Assembly (NCBI GenBank): GCA_963762525.1
Contig: CAVXKT010000001.1
Location: 186,001-250,000 of the forward strand
Reading direction: 5' to 3'
DNA length: 64,000 bases
From: DATFDN01 sp963762525
GTDB taxonomy: Bacteria; Pseudomonadota; Alphaproteobacteria; Acetobacterales; Acetobacteraceae
Shown here: in pieces, positions 18,497 through 26,998 of the stretch
Numbering within the stretch: the stretch's first letter is position 1
Layout of the letters: each line of letters opens with the position of its first letter
Translations under genes and position numbers: made by a program
The notes under the pieces: generated by a model
Databases searched by the model: none
What the model was told of the DNA's origin: nothing
The model's input: the letters and a program-made list of their open reading frames with translations, nothing else

Positions 18497-19465
18497 ATGT
18501 ATACGCAGGCGCTGAACGCGCCCGATCGCGCCGCGCCGGCGGAGGATGCGGTCCTGCTCGACCGCTTCCACGCGCGGATCGACGCCGAGGACAAGATCGA
18601 GCCGAACGACTGGATGCCGGAGGCCTATCGCCGCACGTTGGTGCGCCAGATCTCACAGCACGCGCACTCGGAGATCGTCGGCATGGGGCCGGAGGGCAAC
18701 TGGCTCACCCGCGCTCCGAGCCTCCGCCGCAAGGCTGCGCTGCTCGCCAAGGTGCAGGACGAGTGCGGGCACGGCGTCTACCTCTACGCCGCCGCCGAGA
18801 CGCTGGGAGTGGCGCGGGAGGAACTGGTCGAGCAGTTGCACACGGGGCGGGCCAAATACAGCTCCATCTTCAACTATCCGACCCTGACCTGGGCCGATAT
18901 CGGCGCCATCGGCTGGCTGGTCGACGGCGCGGCAATCATGAACCAGATCCCGCTCTGCCGCTGTTCGTACGGCCCCTATGCGCGGGCGATGATCCGCATC
19001 TGTCGCGAGGAGAGCTTCCATCAGCGCCAGGGCTTCGAGATCATGCTGACCCTGGCGCGCGGCAGTGCGGCGCAAAAGGCGATGGCTCAGGACGCGCTCA
19101 ACCGCTGGTGGTGGCCGTGCCTGATGATGTTCGGCCCGCCGGACAGCGACAGCCGGCATTCGGACATGTCGATGCGCTGGGGCATCAAGCGCTTCACCAA
19201 CGACTCGCTGCGTCAGAAATTCGTCGATGCCACCGTGCCGCAGGCGCATTTCCTGAAGCTGGAAATCCCCGACCCGGAGCTGCGCTTTGACGAGGAGTCC
19301 GAGCATTGGGCGTTCGGCGCCATCGACTGGGAGGAGTTCCGCCGCGTGCTCGCCGGCGGCGGCCCATGCAATGCCGAGCGTCTGGCCGCGCGGAACCAGG
19401 CGCACGCGGACGGCGCGTGGGTGCGCGAGGCGGCGCGCGCCTACGCCGCCAAGCACGCCGCTTGA
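18497..19465 (+). CDS. paaA: Phenylacetyl-CoA epoxidase subunit PaaA-like
   Basis: Catalytic di-iron subunit of ring 1,2-phenylacetyl-CoA epoxidase. A 322-residue protein whose carboxylate/His ligands are visible as DECGHGVYLYAAAETLG and REESFHQRQGFE, with HSEIVGMGPEGNW near the N-terminus. Length matches the family (about 310-330). The ATG at 18497 is 3 bases from GAG purines and begins the homology. It is followed after 3 bp by paaB, but paaC, paaD and paaE are absent. Confidence 0.92.
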   Translation: MYTQALNAPDRAAPAEDAVLLDRFHARIDAEDKIEPNDWMPEAYRRTLVRQISQHAHSEIVGMGPEGNWLTRAPSLRRKAALLAKVQDECGHGVYLYAAAETLGVAREELVEQLHTGRAKYSSIFNYPTLTWADIGAIGWLVDGAAIMNQIPLCRCSYGPYARAMIRICREESFHQRQGFEIMLTLARGSAAQKAMAQDALNRWWWPCLMMFGPPDSDSRHSDMSMRWGIKRFTNDSLRQKFVDATVPQAHFLKLEIPDPELRFDEESEHWAFGAIDWEEFRRVLAGGGPCNAERLAARNQAHADGAWVREAARAYAAKHAA

Positions 19466-19468
19466 CGC

Positions 19469-19753
19469 ATGGAAACGCCGACCGCGCTCTGGGAGGTGTT
19501 CGTCCGCCCCCGTAGCGGCCTCGCCCACCGCCATGTCGGCTCGATCCACGCCGCCGATTCCGAGCTGGCATTGCAGGCGGCGCGCGACACCTTCACCCGC
19601 CGCGGCGAGGGGCTGTCGATCTGGGTGGTGCCGTCGGCGGCGATTACCGCCAGCGATCCGGCCGATAGGGGGATGCTGTTCGAGTCGGCCGAGGGGAAGG
19701 TGTATCGGCATCCGACCTTCTACGAAGTGCCGGACGAAGTGGGGAATATGTGA
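19469..19753 (+). CDS. paaB: Phenylacetyl-CoA epoxidase subunit PaaB-like
   Basis: A 94-residue subunit that helps assemble the PaaA-PaaC complex. It shows the family pattern WEVFVRPRSGLAHRHVGSIHA, ALQAARDTFTRRGEGLSIWVV and GKVYRHPTFYEVPDEV. It follows paaA with a 3-bp spacer. The 106 bp after it carry no gene and then a molybdenum-enzyme operon begins, so the cluster ends after AB. Confidence 0.93.
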   Translation: METPTALWEVFVRPRSGLAHRHVGSIHAADSELALQAARDTFTRRGEGLSIWVVPSAAITASDPADRGMLFESAEGKVYRHPTFYEVPDEVGNM

Positions 19754-19859
19754 AGACCCGCAGGGAGGCGCGCCCGAGCAGATGATGCGGGTCGTGCAAC
19801 GCCCGTCCGGTATCGGCGTTGTCGACCTTTGACCCGAATTCATCAGCGAGCGCGCTTCC

Positions 19860-20465
19860 ATGTCCGATAATGATCCGGGTGCCGGCCTCGGCCGGCGCAA
19901 CTTTCTCCGCAGCGCCGCGGCCACCAGCGCGCTGCCGCTGGTCGCCGGCGAAGCCGGAAGGGCGGAGGCGCAGCTGCGCTCGCGCGGCGGCGAATTGGAA
20001 AGCCTGACCCTGCTGGTGAACGGCCAGGCGCGGACGCTCAGCCTCGACCCGCGCACCACGCTGCTCGACGCGCTGCGCGAGCATGTCGGGCTCACCGGCA
20101 CCAAGAAGGGCTGCGGGCACGGCCAGTGCGGCGCCTGCACGGTGCATGTGAACGGCGTGCGTGTGCTCTCCTGCATGACCTTCGCAGTGATGACGGAAGG
20201 GCTGGAGATCACCACCATCGAGGGCCTCGCCGGCCCCGGCGGCCAGCTGCACCCGATGCAGCAGGCGTTCATCGACAACGATGCCTTCCAGTGCGGATAT
20301 TGCACGCCCGGGCAGATCATGTCCGGGGTCGCCTGCGTCCGCGAGGGCCATGCCGACACCGACGCCGACATCCGTGAATACATGAGCGGCAATCTCTGCC
20401 GCTGCGCCGCCTATCCCAACATCGTCGCCGCCGTCCGGCAGGCGAAAGCCGCGATGAGGGCCTGA
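19860..20465 (+). CDS. [2Fe-2S] subunit of a molybdenum aldehyde/xanthine oxidoreductase (PaoA/YagT-like)
   Basis: A 201-residue electron-transfer subunit. It carries a Tat signal (GRRNFLRSAAATSALPL), the plant-type ferredoxin cluster motif CGHGQCGACTVH and the second cluster motif (CGYCTPGQIMSG, then NLCRCAAYPNI). Matching a Tat signal on the iron-sulfur subunit, the complex should be assembled in the cytoplasm and exported, as for the periplasmic PaoABC aldehyde oxidoreductase. It is the first of three subunit genes in order 2Fe-2S, FAD, Mo. Confidence 0.92.
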   Translation: MSDNDPGAGLGRRNFLRSAAATSALPLVAGEAGRAEAQLRSRGGELESLTLLVNGQARTLSLDPRTTLLDALREHVGLTGTKKGCGHGQCGACTVHVNGVRVLSCMTFAVMTEGLEITTIEGLAGPGGQLHPMQQAFIDNDAFQCGYCTPGQIMSGVACVREGHADTDADIREYMSGNLCRCAAYPNIVAAVRQAKAAMRA

Positions 20466-20466
20466 C

Positions 20467-21496
20467 ATGCAACGTTTCACCTACAACCGCGCGCGCCAGC
20501 GCGGAGGCCGCGGTGCAGCTGGGACGCACCCGGCCGGCGCCGCCCGGCACCCCTTCGGCGCTGTTTCCCGGCCAGTTTATCGCCGGCGGCACCAACATGG
20601 TCGATTACATGGCGCTGGGCGTCGTGCGGCCGGAACTGCTGATCGACCTCAACCGGCTGCCGGCCGCCCGATACGGCCGCATCGAGGTCGGCCCGCAGGG
20701 AGTCCGCTTCGGCGCGCTGGTGCGCATGGCGCAAGCCGAGGATCATCCGGTGGTGCGAAGCCGATATCCGGTGATTCGCGATACGCTGATGCTCGCCGCC
20801 ACGCGCCAAATTCGTAACATGGCGAGCCTCGGCGGCAACGTGCTCCAGCGCACCCGCTGCGAGTATTTCCGCGAGACCTCGTGGCCGTGCAACAAGCGCG
20901 ATCCCGGCTCCGGCTGCGCGGCGATGGGCGGCTTCAACCGCCAGCACGCGATCCTCGGCATCAGCGATGCGTGCGTGGCGACGTATGCGGGGGATTTCGC
21001 GCAGGCGCTGATCGCGCTCGACGCCTCGGTGGAGACCATGGGCGGCCCGAATGGCGGGCGGCGGATCCGCTTCGCCGACCTCCACCGGAGGCCGGGAGAC
21101 ACGCCGCAGCTCGAGACCATTCTCGCGCCCGGCGAGCTGATTATCTTCATCGACGTGCCGGCCGGACCGTGGACCGCGCGCTCGCGTTACGTGAAGGTGC
21201 GCGACCGCGAGTCCTATCAGTTCGCGCTGACGGCGGCGGCGGTGGCACTCGACCTCGACGGCGAGACGGTGCGCGAGGCGCGCATCGCGCTCGGCGGCGT
21301 CGCCACCGTGCCATGGCGCGCGCACGAGGCGGAGGCGGTGCTGCGTGGACAAATTCTCGACCAGGCCATCGCGGAGAAGGCCGCCGATGCCGCATTCGCC
21401 GGCGCCCGCACGGCCCCGCTCAATGCGTTCAAGGTGCCGATCGGCAAGCAGACGGTGGTGCGCGCCCTGCTCGAAACCAAAGCGATGAAGGTGTGA
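20467..21496 (+). CDS. FAD-binding subunit of the molybdenum oxidoreductase (PaoB/YagS-like), 5' frame displaced
   Basis: Flavin subunit with FIAGGTNMVDYMALG (FAD pyrophosphate loop), RQIRNMASLGGNVLQRTRC (second FAD-binding motif with a cluster cysteine) and CNKRDPGSGCAAMGG, which marks the PaoB/YagS branch with its extra [4Fe-4S] cluster. The expected start MQRFTYN is at 20467 but lies in a different frame from the body; removing one base of the GCGCG run at 20491-20494 joins them. Read as a separate gene it would begin at the GTG at 20513 (327 residues). It follows the 2Fe-2S gene by 1 bp. Confidence 0.85.
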
Positions 21497-21497
21497 G

Positions 21498-23774
21498 ATG
21501 AGCACCGAAGCCCCGCAGCCCCGGGAGAACCAGGGCCAGCCCGTGCCGCGCATCGACGCGCGGCTGAAAGTCACCGGCGAGGCGCGCTATGCCGCCGACG
21601 TGCCGCTCAACGACGTGGCGCACGGCGTGCTGGTGACGAGCGACATCGCCCGTGGCCGGGTGCGGGCGATCGATCTCGAAGCCGCCCGGGCGACGCCCGG
21701 CGTGCTGGACATCATCAGCTACGGCGACGTGGATGCGATCAAGCCGCCGCGCTACGGCATCGGCGCCTACACCTCGCTGGCGCCGCTGCACGATCGTGCG
21801 ATTCGCCACGACGGGCAGATCATGGCGCTGGTCGTGGCGGAGACGCTGGAGGCGGCGCAGGAAGCGGCCGACCGGGTCACGGCCCGATACGACGTGGAGC
21901 GGCCGAGCGCCGGCTTCGACTCGCCGGGCACCGAGACCATTCCCGCCAAGGGCAACACCGAGCGGGTGAAGGAAAATCCCGCGGTCGGCGATTTTCAGGC
22001 GGCATTCCAGTCGGCGCCGGTCAAGCTCGACGAGCACTATGCGACGCCGACGCAGACGCATAATCCGATCGAGCTGTTCTCCACCACCGCCGTCTGGTCC
22101 GGCGATCAGCTCACGATCTACGAGCCGACCCAGAACCTGTACGGGCTGCGGGGCGAGCTGGCGCACCAGTTGCAATGGACCCCGCCGACATCCGGGTGAT
22201 CGCGCTCTATGTCGGCGGCGGCTTCGGCTCGAAGGGACCGACGACGCCGCGCACGGCGCTGGTGGCGCTGGCCGCGCGCCGGCTGAACCGGCCGGTGCGC
22301 TGCGTGGTCGGCCGCTCGCAGGCGTTCACCGTCGAGCCCTATCGGGCGCCGACGCGCCATCGCATCCGTATGGGCGCGACGGCGGACGGCAAGATCGCCG
22401 CCTTCAGCCATGACGCGCGGGAACTCACGTCGCGCATCGACAACTACGCCGTCGGCGGGACCGCGACGACGACGCGGATGTACGGCTATGGCGCAGTCGC
22501 CAGCAATGTCGATCTGGTCAAGGCGGATCGGCAGACGCCAGCCTATATGCGCTCGCCGCCCGAGCTTCCGTACATGTTCCCGCTCGAATGCGCGATCGAC
22601 GAGCTGGCCTACAAGCTCGGCATGGACCCGATCGAGCTGCGCCGGGTCAACGACACCGACAAGGAGCCGATTCACGGCAAGAAATTCACCAGCCGCGACC
22701 TGATGGGCTGCTTCGACGCGGCGGCGAAGGCGTTCAACTGGTCTACCCGCGATCCGCGCCCCGCTTCGATGCGGGAAGGCGACTGGCTGATCGGCATGGG
22801 CTGCGCCACCGCGGTGTATCCGACCCACGTGGGCGCCGCGACGGCGCGGGTTCGCCTGCGCTCCGACGGACAAGTTCTGGTGCAGAGCGCCTCGCAGGAG
22901 ATCGGGACCGGGATTCGCACCGTCGCCGGCCAGATGGCGGCCGAGCGCCTGGGCATCGGCTTCGACGCCGTGCACGTGGAGATGGGCGACAGCAATCTGC
23001 CGCCGGCCCCGGTCTCCGGCGGATCGAACAGCACCGCCAGCGTGTGCTCGGCGGTTCTGAAGGCGTGCGAGCAAATCCGCGCGCGGCTGTTCCAGGCCGC
23101 GATCGGATCGAGCAGCGGACCGCTCGCCGGCAAGCAGCCGGGCGATCTGGATATGCGCAACGGCGAGGTCGTGTCGCAGGACGGCGCGTCGCAGAAGCTT
23201 GCCGACGTGTTCAAGACCATGGGCGCAGGCGCGGTCGAGGAATATGCCGAGTTCATCCCCGAAGGCGCGCCGCCGACCGCGGTGCAGGAGTTGTACGGCG
23301 GCAAGAGCACGCTGGTCGGCGGCCCCTCCGGCAAGGAGGCGAAATTCGCCTTCGGCGCCGAATTCGCCGAAGTGCGCATTAATGCCCGCACGCGCGAAAT
23401 CCGCGTCCCCCGCCTGGTCGGCGCGTTCGCCGCCGGTCGCATCATGAACACGCGGACGGCGCGCAGCCAGCTCATGGGCGGCATGATCTGGGGCATGAGC
23501 GCGGCGTTGCTGGAAGCGACCGAACTCGACGAGCGCTTCGCCCGCACCGTCAATCGCGACTTGCAGGACTATTTCGTCCCGGTGAACGCCGACGTTCAGG
23601 AGGTTCGAGGTCATCATGCTTCCGCAGGTGGATCATGCGGTGAACCCGGCCGGGGTAAAGGGGATCGGCGAGCTGGGCGACGTCGGAACGAACGCCGCCG
23701 TCGCCAACGCCGTATTCCACGCCACCGGCAAGCGGCTGCGGGAATTGCCGATCCGGTTGGAGAACTTGTTGTAA
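21498..23774 (+). pseudogene. Molybdopterin-binding subunit (PaoC/YagR-like), frame broken twice
   Basis: About 755 residues of a xanthine-dehydrogenase-family large subunit are recoverable. Part 1 (21498-22199): RLKVTGEARYAADVP, GQIMALVVAETLEAAQ, THNPIELFSTTAVW, YEPTQNLYGL. Part 2 (from 22175): ALYVGGGFGSKG (molybdopterin loop), YMRSPPELPYMFPLECAIDEL, RTVAGQMAAERLGI. Part 3, in a third frame from about 23606: AGVKGIGELGDVGTNAAVANA, which contains the conserved catalytic Glu, ending at the TAA 23772-23774. Part 1 to 2 fits loss of one A near 22172; part 2 to 3 fits an extra C at 23606. Whether the complex works depends on these bases. Confidence 0.82.
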
Positions 23775-23953
23775 CGGCTGCGGGCGCAAGGAGCCTACCA
23801 GGAGCGCCCGGGGCCCACAGGTGGCGCCCTCTCCCGCGAGGGGCTGCTTCGACTACTTGCTCGTGGAGTCGACTTCGATCTCGGAGCCGCTGCCGGCCAC
23901 GGAATGCGATAAACGGCTTTGGCCAGCTCGTCCGTGCTGTCGGCGCCCGCTGC

Positions 23954-24519
23954 TCAGTCGAAGTAGAATTCCTCGACAGTCATCATGATCCCCGGAGGAT
24001 CGAGCTTGATCTCGCCGGACACGAGAACCCGGGTGGTAACCTGGTCGCTTGGCGTTCGCGAGTGGCGAACTATGCGCCGCTCGTCAGGCCAGACGATCAG
24101 GTAATGCTGCACTGACGGCAGCTTGAAGTACGCATGCAGTTTGGTTGCCCGATCCCTCGTGCCGCTGTCCGGAGACAGCACTTCGATCAGCACCAGAGGG
24201 TCGGAGATTTTGATGGAGTCACTCGGCAGAAGCGGTCCGCATCGGAGGAGAGCATCGGGCTCGAAGTCATTATTGTCGACTTGAACCGTCATGCCGTCAC
24301 CCAACACCTGGCAAGACGTCAGTCCTGCCACTTTTGCGGCACGCCGCAGGGCATCTCGCGCTGCGCCCTTGCGCAGATTGTGTGAACTCGCTCGGGCGCC
24401 ATCGCGACCACGATGCCGTCGATACGCTCAAACCGGCCGGAAGGCTGCTGCTCCACCCAGGCCAGGAACTCCTCCCGGGTTATCGGGTTCTCCGGCTCGT
24501 AACTCCGGGCGCGTGCCAT
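23954..24519 (-). pseudogene. Uma2-family protein, frameshifted
   Basis: The second Uma2/DUF820 gene of the window. The N-terminal frame starts MARARSYEPENPITREEFL (start 24519) and contains RFERIDGIVVAMAPERVH; the C-terminal frame contains FEPDALLRCGPLLPS, then DPLVLIEVLSPDSGTRDRATKLHAYFKLPSVQHYLIV, matching Uma2 with the EVLSP and K motif. The frames switch near 24385. Not closely similar to the 9162 copy by eye. Beyond the frame break the protein looks complete. Confidence 0.75.
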
Positions 24520-24748
24520 GGCGGGACCTGCAAACCTCTCACTATAGATGTAATACTGGGGAAGGACGGTCAATCGCGCAGATCGTAGCGCCAGCGCCGG
24601 GCCGAGCCGGGCCACAACTCATCGCGAAGGTTACCGACCGGACCCGAATGGGGCAGGCCGATGCGGCAGATCAGGGAGGAAGACGCCGGACCTGGCAATC
24701 CGAGAATCGCGGGCTAGAATGCCGGCTTCCATAACCGGAGCCGTTCGC

Positions 24749-25921
24749 ATGACCGAAGCCTGCATCGTCGGCTGGGCGCATTCGCCGTTCGGCAAGCTCG
24801 ATGATCCCGATATCGAGAGCCTGATCGGCCGCGTCACCGGCGCCGCGATCGAAGATGCCGGGATTGCGCCCGGAGAGATCGACGCCAGCTTTGTGAGCTT
24901 GTTCAACAATGGGTTCTCGGCACAGGATTTCCCGTCCTCGCTGGTGCTGCAGAGCCTGCCGGATCTGCGTTTCAAGCCGGCTACCCGTTACGAGAACGCC
25001 TGCGCCTCGGGCTCGGCCGCGGTGCATGGCGCGCGCGACTTCCTGGCCGCCGGACGCGGGCGCTTCGCGCTGGTCGTGGGCGTCGAGAAGATGACCGCGA
25101 CGCCCGGCAAGGAGGTCGGCGACAATCTGCTGAAGGCGAGCTATCAGCGGGAAGAATCTGACATTCCGGCGGGGTTTGCGGGGGTCTTCGGGCGCATCGC
25201 CGAGCGCTATTTTCAGCGTTACGGCGATCAGTCCGATGCGCTGGCCGCGATCGCCGCCAAGAACCACAAGAACGGCGTCGCCAACCCTTACGCGCAGATG
25301 CGCCGAGATCTCGGCTTCGAGTTCTGCCGCACGGTCAGCGAGAAGAACCCGTATGTCGCGCCGCCGCTGAAGCGCACCGATTGCTCGCTGGTCTCCGACG
25401 GCGCTGCGGCGCTGGTTCTGACCGACGAGGAGACGGCGCGGAGCATGGGCAAGGCGGTGCGTTTCCGCGCTGCGGTGCAGGTGAACGACTTCCTGCCGAT
25501 CTCGAAGCGCGACATCACGCAGTTTGAAGGCGCCGCCGCGGCATGGCGGCGAGCCCTGGACGCGGCCGGGCTCGCGCTCGATGATCTCTCCTTCCTCGAG
25601 AGCCATGACTGCTTCACCATCGCCGAACTGCTGGAATACGAGGCGATGGGCCTGACCGCGCCCGGCCGGGGTGCGCAAGCCGTGCTCGAGGGATGGACGG
25701 CGAAGGACGGGCGGCTGCCAGTCAATCCGTCCGGCGGACTGAAGGCGAAGGGACACCCGATCGGAGCCACCGGCGTCTCCATGCACGCGCTGGTCGCCAT
25801 GCAACTCACCGGACGGGCGCCGGAGGGGATGCAGTTGCCGCGCGCCGACATCGGCGGCGTGTTCAACATGGGCGGCGCTGCGGTCGCGAATTATGTCTCG
25901 ATCCTGGAGGCGGGGCGCTAA
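24749..25921 (+). CDS. Thiolase-family acyltransferase (SCP-x/lipid-transfer type)
   Basis: A 390-residue thiolase-fold protein. The cysteine of the N-terminal catalytic motif is in TRYENACASGSAAVHGARDFLAAG, the C-terminal His is in GVSMHALVAMQL region, and NPSGGLKAKGHPIGATG is the classical thiolase signature 2. SYQREESD and ERYFQRYGDQSDALAAIAAKNH place it with sterol-carrier-type thiolases rather than acetyl-CoA acetyltransferases. A start at 24749 is preferred over the 24719 codon because GGAG lies 12 bases upstream and homology begins at TEACIVGWAHSPFG. Confidence 0.9.
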   Translation: MTEACIVGWAHSPFGKLDDPDIESLIGRVTGAAIEDAGIAPGEIDASFVSLFNNGFSAQDFPSSLVLQSLPDLRFKPATRYENACASGSAAVHGARDFLAAGRGRFALVVGVEKMTATPGKEVGDNLLKASYQREESDIPAGFAGVFGRIAERYFQRYGDQSDALAAIAAKNHKNGVANPYAQMRRDLGFEFCRTVSEKNPYVAPPLKRTDCSLVSDGAAALVLTDEETARSMGKAVRFRAAVQVNDFLPISKRDITQFEGAAAAWRRALDAAGLALDDLSFLESHDCFTIAELLEYEAMGLTAPGRGAQAVLEGWTAKDGRLPVNPSGGLKAKGHPIGATGVSMHALVAMQLTGRAPEGMQLPRADIGGVFNMGGAAVANYVSILEAGR

Positions 25922-25958
25922 AGCGTTAGGTTTTGCCCTAGGCGACTAGCCCGCCTCG

Positions 25959-25987
25959 GTTCCGTGTGATTACAATGCGCACGGAAC
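25959..25987 (+). promoter_or_regulatory. Inverted repeat overlapping a predicted -10 upstream of glk
   Basis: GTTCCGTG (25959-25966) and CACGGAAC (25980-25987) form perfect 8-bp inverted arms around a 13-nt spacer that contains TACAAT (25971-25976), one base from the -10 consensus. No convincing -35 hexamer was seen at 17 nt. The layout fits an operator over a promoter for glk and, through overlaps, the kinase, receiver-TIR and SLATT genes; a small RNA hairpin is the alternative. Confidence 0.4.
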
Positions 25988-25999
25988 GAGGGCGCGGGC

Positions 26000-26998
26000 A
26001 TGAGCGGTTATCTTCTGGTGGGCGATATCGGCGGCACCAACTCGCGCTTCGCGATGGCGCGCGGCGGGGCGCTCGAGCACTTCGAGTCGATCGAGACCAT
26101 CGCCCACGCCAGCCTGGAAGCGGCGCTTCGGGCCTATCTTCAGGGCAAGCCGGCGCCATCGGCGGCGGCGCTGGCGGTGGCCGCGCCGCAGATCGGCGGC
26201 GTTTTCAGGATGACCAATTCGCCGTGGTCGTTCTCCAAGGCTTCGCTTGAGGCGGCGCTGGGCTGCCCGGTCGAGCTGGTCAACGACTTCGCGGCGGTGG
26301 CGCGATCGATCCCGTTTCTTTCGCCCGGGGACATCGTCGGCATCCCGAGTTCGGTCGATCTCGACGCGCGAGCGAAGGGCCGAGTGGTCGCGGTGATCGG
26401 ACCCGGGACGGGTCTCGGCGTCGCCGCGCTCATCCGCGACAGCGATGGTTGGATCGAGCTGCCCGGCGAAGGCGGACACGCCACCATGTCGCCGGCGACG
26501 GCGGAAGAGGATCGCATCATCACGCTTCTGCGCGAACGGTGGGAGCATGTCTCCGCCGAGCGAGTGCTCTGCGGCGCCGGGCTGGTCGCGCTCTACGAGG
26601 CATCCTGCGAGCTGCGCCACGTGCTGCCGCAGAAGCACATGCCGGCGGACATCACCGCCTCGGCGAGCGGGTCGGAGCGGGACACCGATGCGTGGCTCTG
26701 CGCGCACGCGCTCGATCTCTTCTGCGCCATGCTCGGAACCGTCTCCGGCAACCTGGCGCTGACGGTGGGCGCGAGCAGCGTCCATCTCGCCGGCGGCATC
26801 GTGCGGCGCTTTCCGGCGATCCTCGCCGCCTCGCGATTCCGCTACAGGTTCGAGCAGAAGGGACGGCTGAGCGCCTGGGTGCGCGCGGTGCCGACGTACC
26901 TGGTGCTGAATGAAACGCCGGCCCTGACCGGGCTGGCGAACTGGGGTCGAGTCAAGGCGAGCGCGCCTGACGCGAAGTCCGATGTCGATCGCCCGTAA
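26000..26998 (+). CDS. glk: Glucokinase
   Basis: ATP-dependent hexokinase of the ROK-distinct Glk family, 332 residues. The ATP loop is LLVGDIGGTNSRFAMA, then VNDFAAVARSIPFL (catalytic Asp), GPGTGLGVAAL, ELPGEGGHATMSPATAEEDRII and SVHLAGGIVRRFP. It feeds glucose into central metabolism. Its last 17 bp overlap the start of the histidine-kinase gene. Confidence 0.95.
   Translation: MSGYLLVGDIGGTNSRFAMARGGALEHFESIETIAHASLEAALRAYLQGKPAPSAAALAVAAPQIGGVFRMTNSPWSFSKASLEAALGCPVELVNDFAAVARSIPFLSPGDIVGIPSSVDLDARAKGRVVAVIGPGTGLGVAALIRDSDGWIELPGEGGHATMSPATAEEDRIITLLRERWEHVSAERVLCGAGLVALYEASCELRHVLPQKHMPADITASASGSERDTDAWLCAHALDLFCAMLGTVSGNLALTVGASSVHLAGGIVRRFPAILAASRFRYRFEQKGRLSAWVRAVPTYLVLNETPALTGLANWGRVKASAPDAKSDVDRP

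Noticed and set aside
22118..23617. 499-residue minus-strand frame opposite the molybdenum subunit
   Set aside because: The plus-strand sequence has strong family motifs; the minus-strand peptide is compositionally biased with no recognisable domain.
26000..26998. glk considered as part of the TIR system
   Set aside because: Glucokinase is a complete metabolic enzyme with no known tie to TIR systems; only the 17-bp overlap and shared transcript are suggestive, so it is listed as a neighbour.
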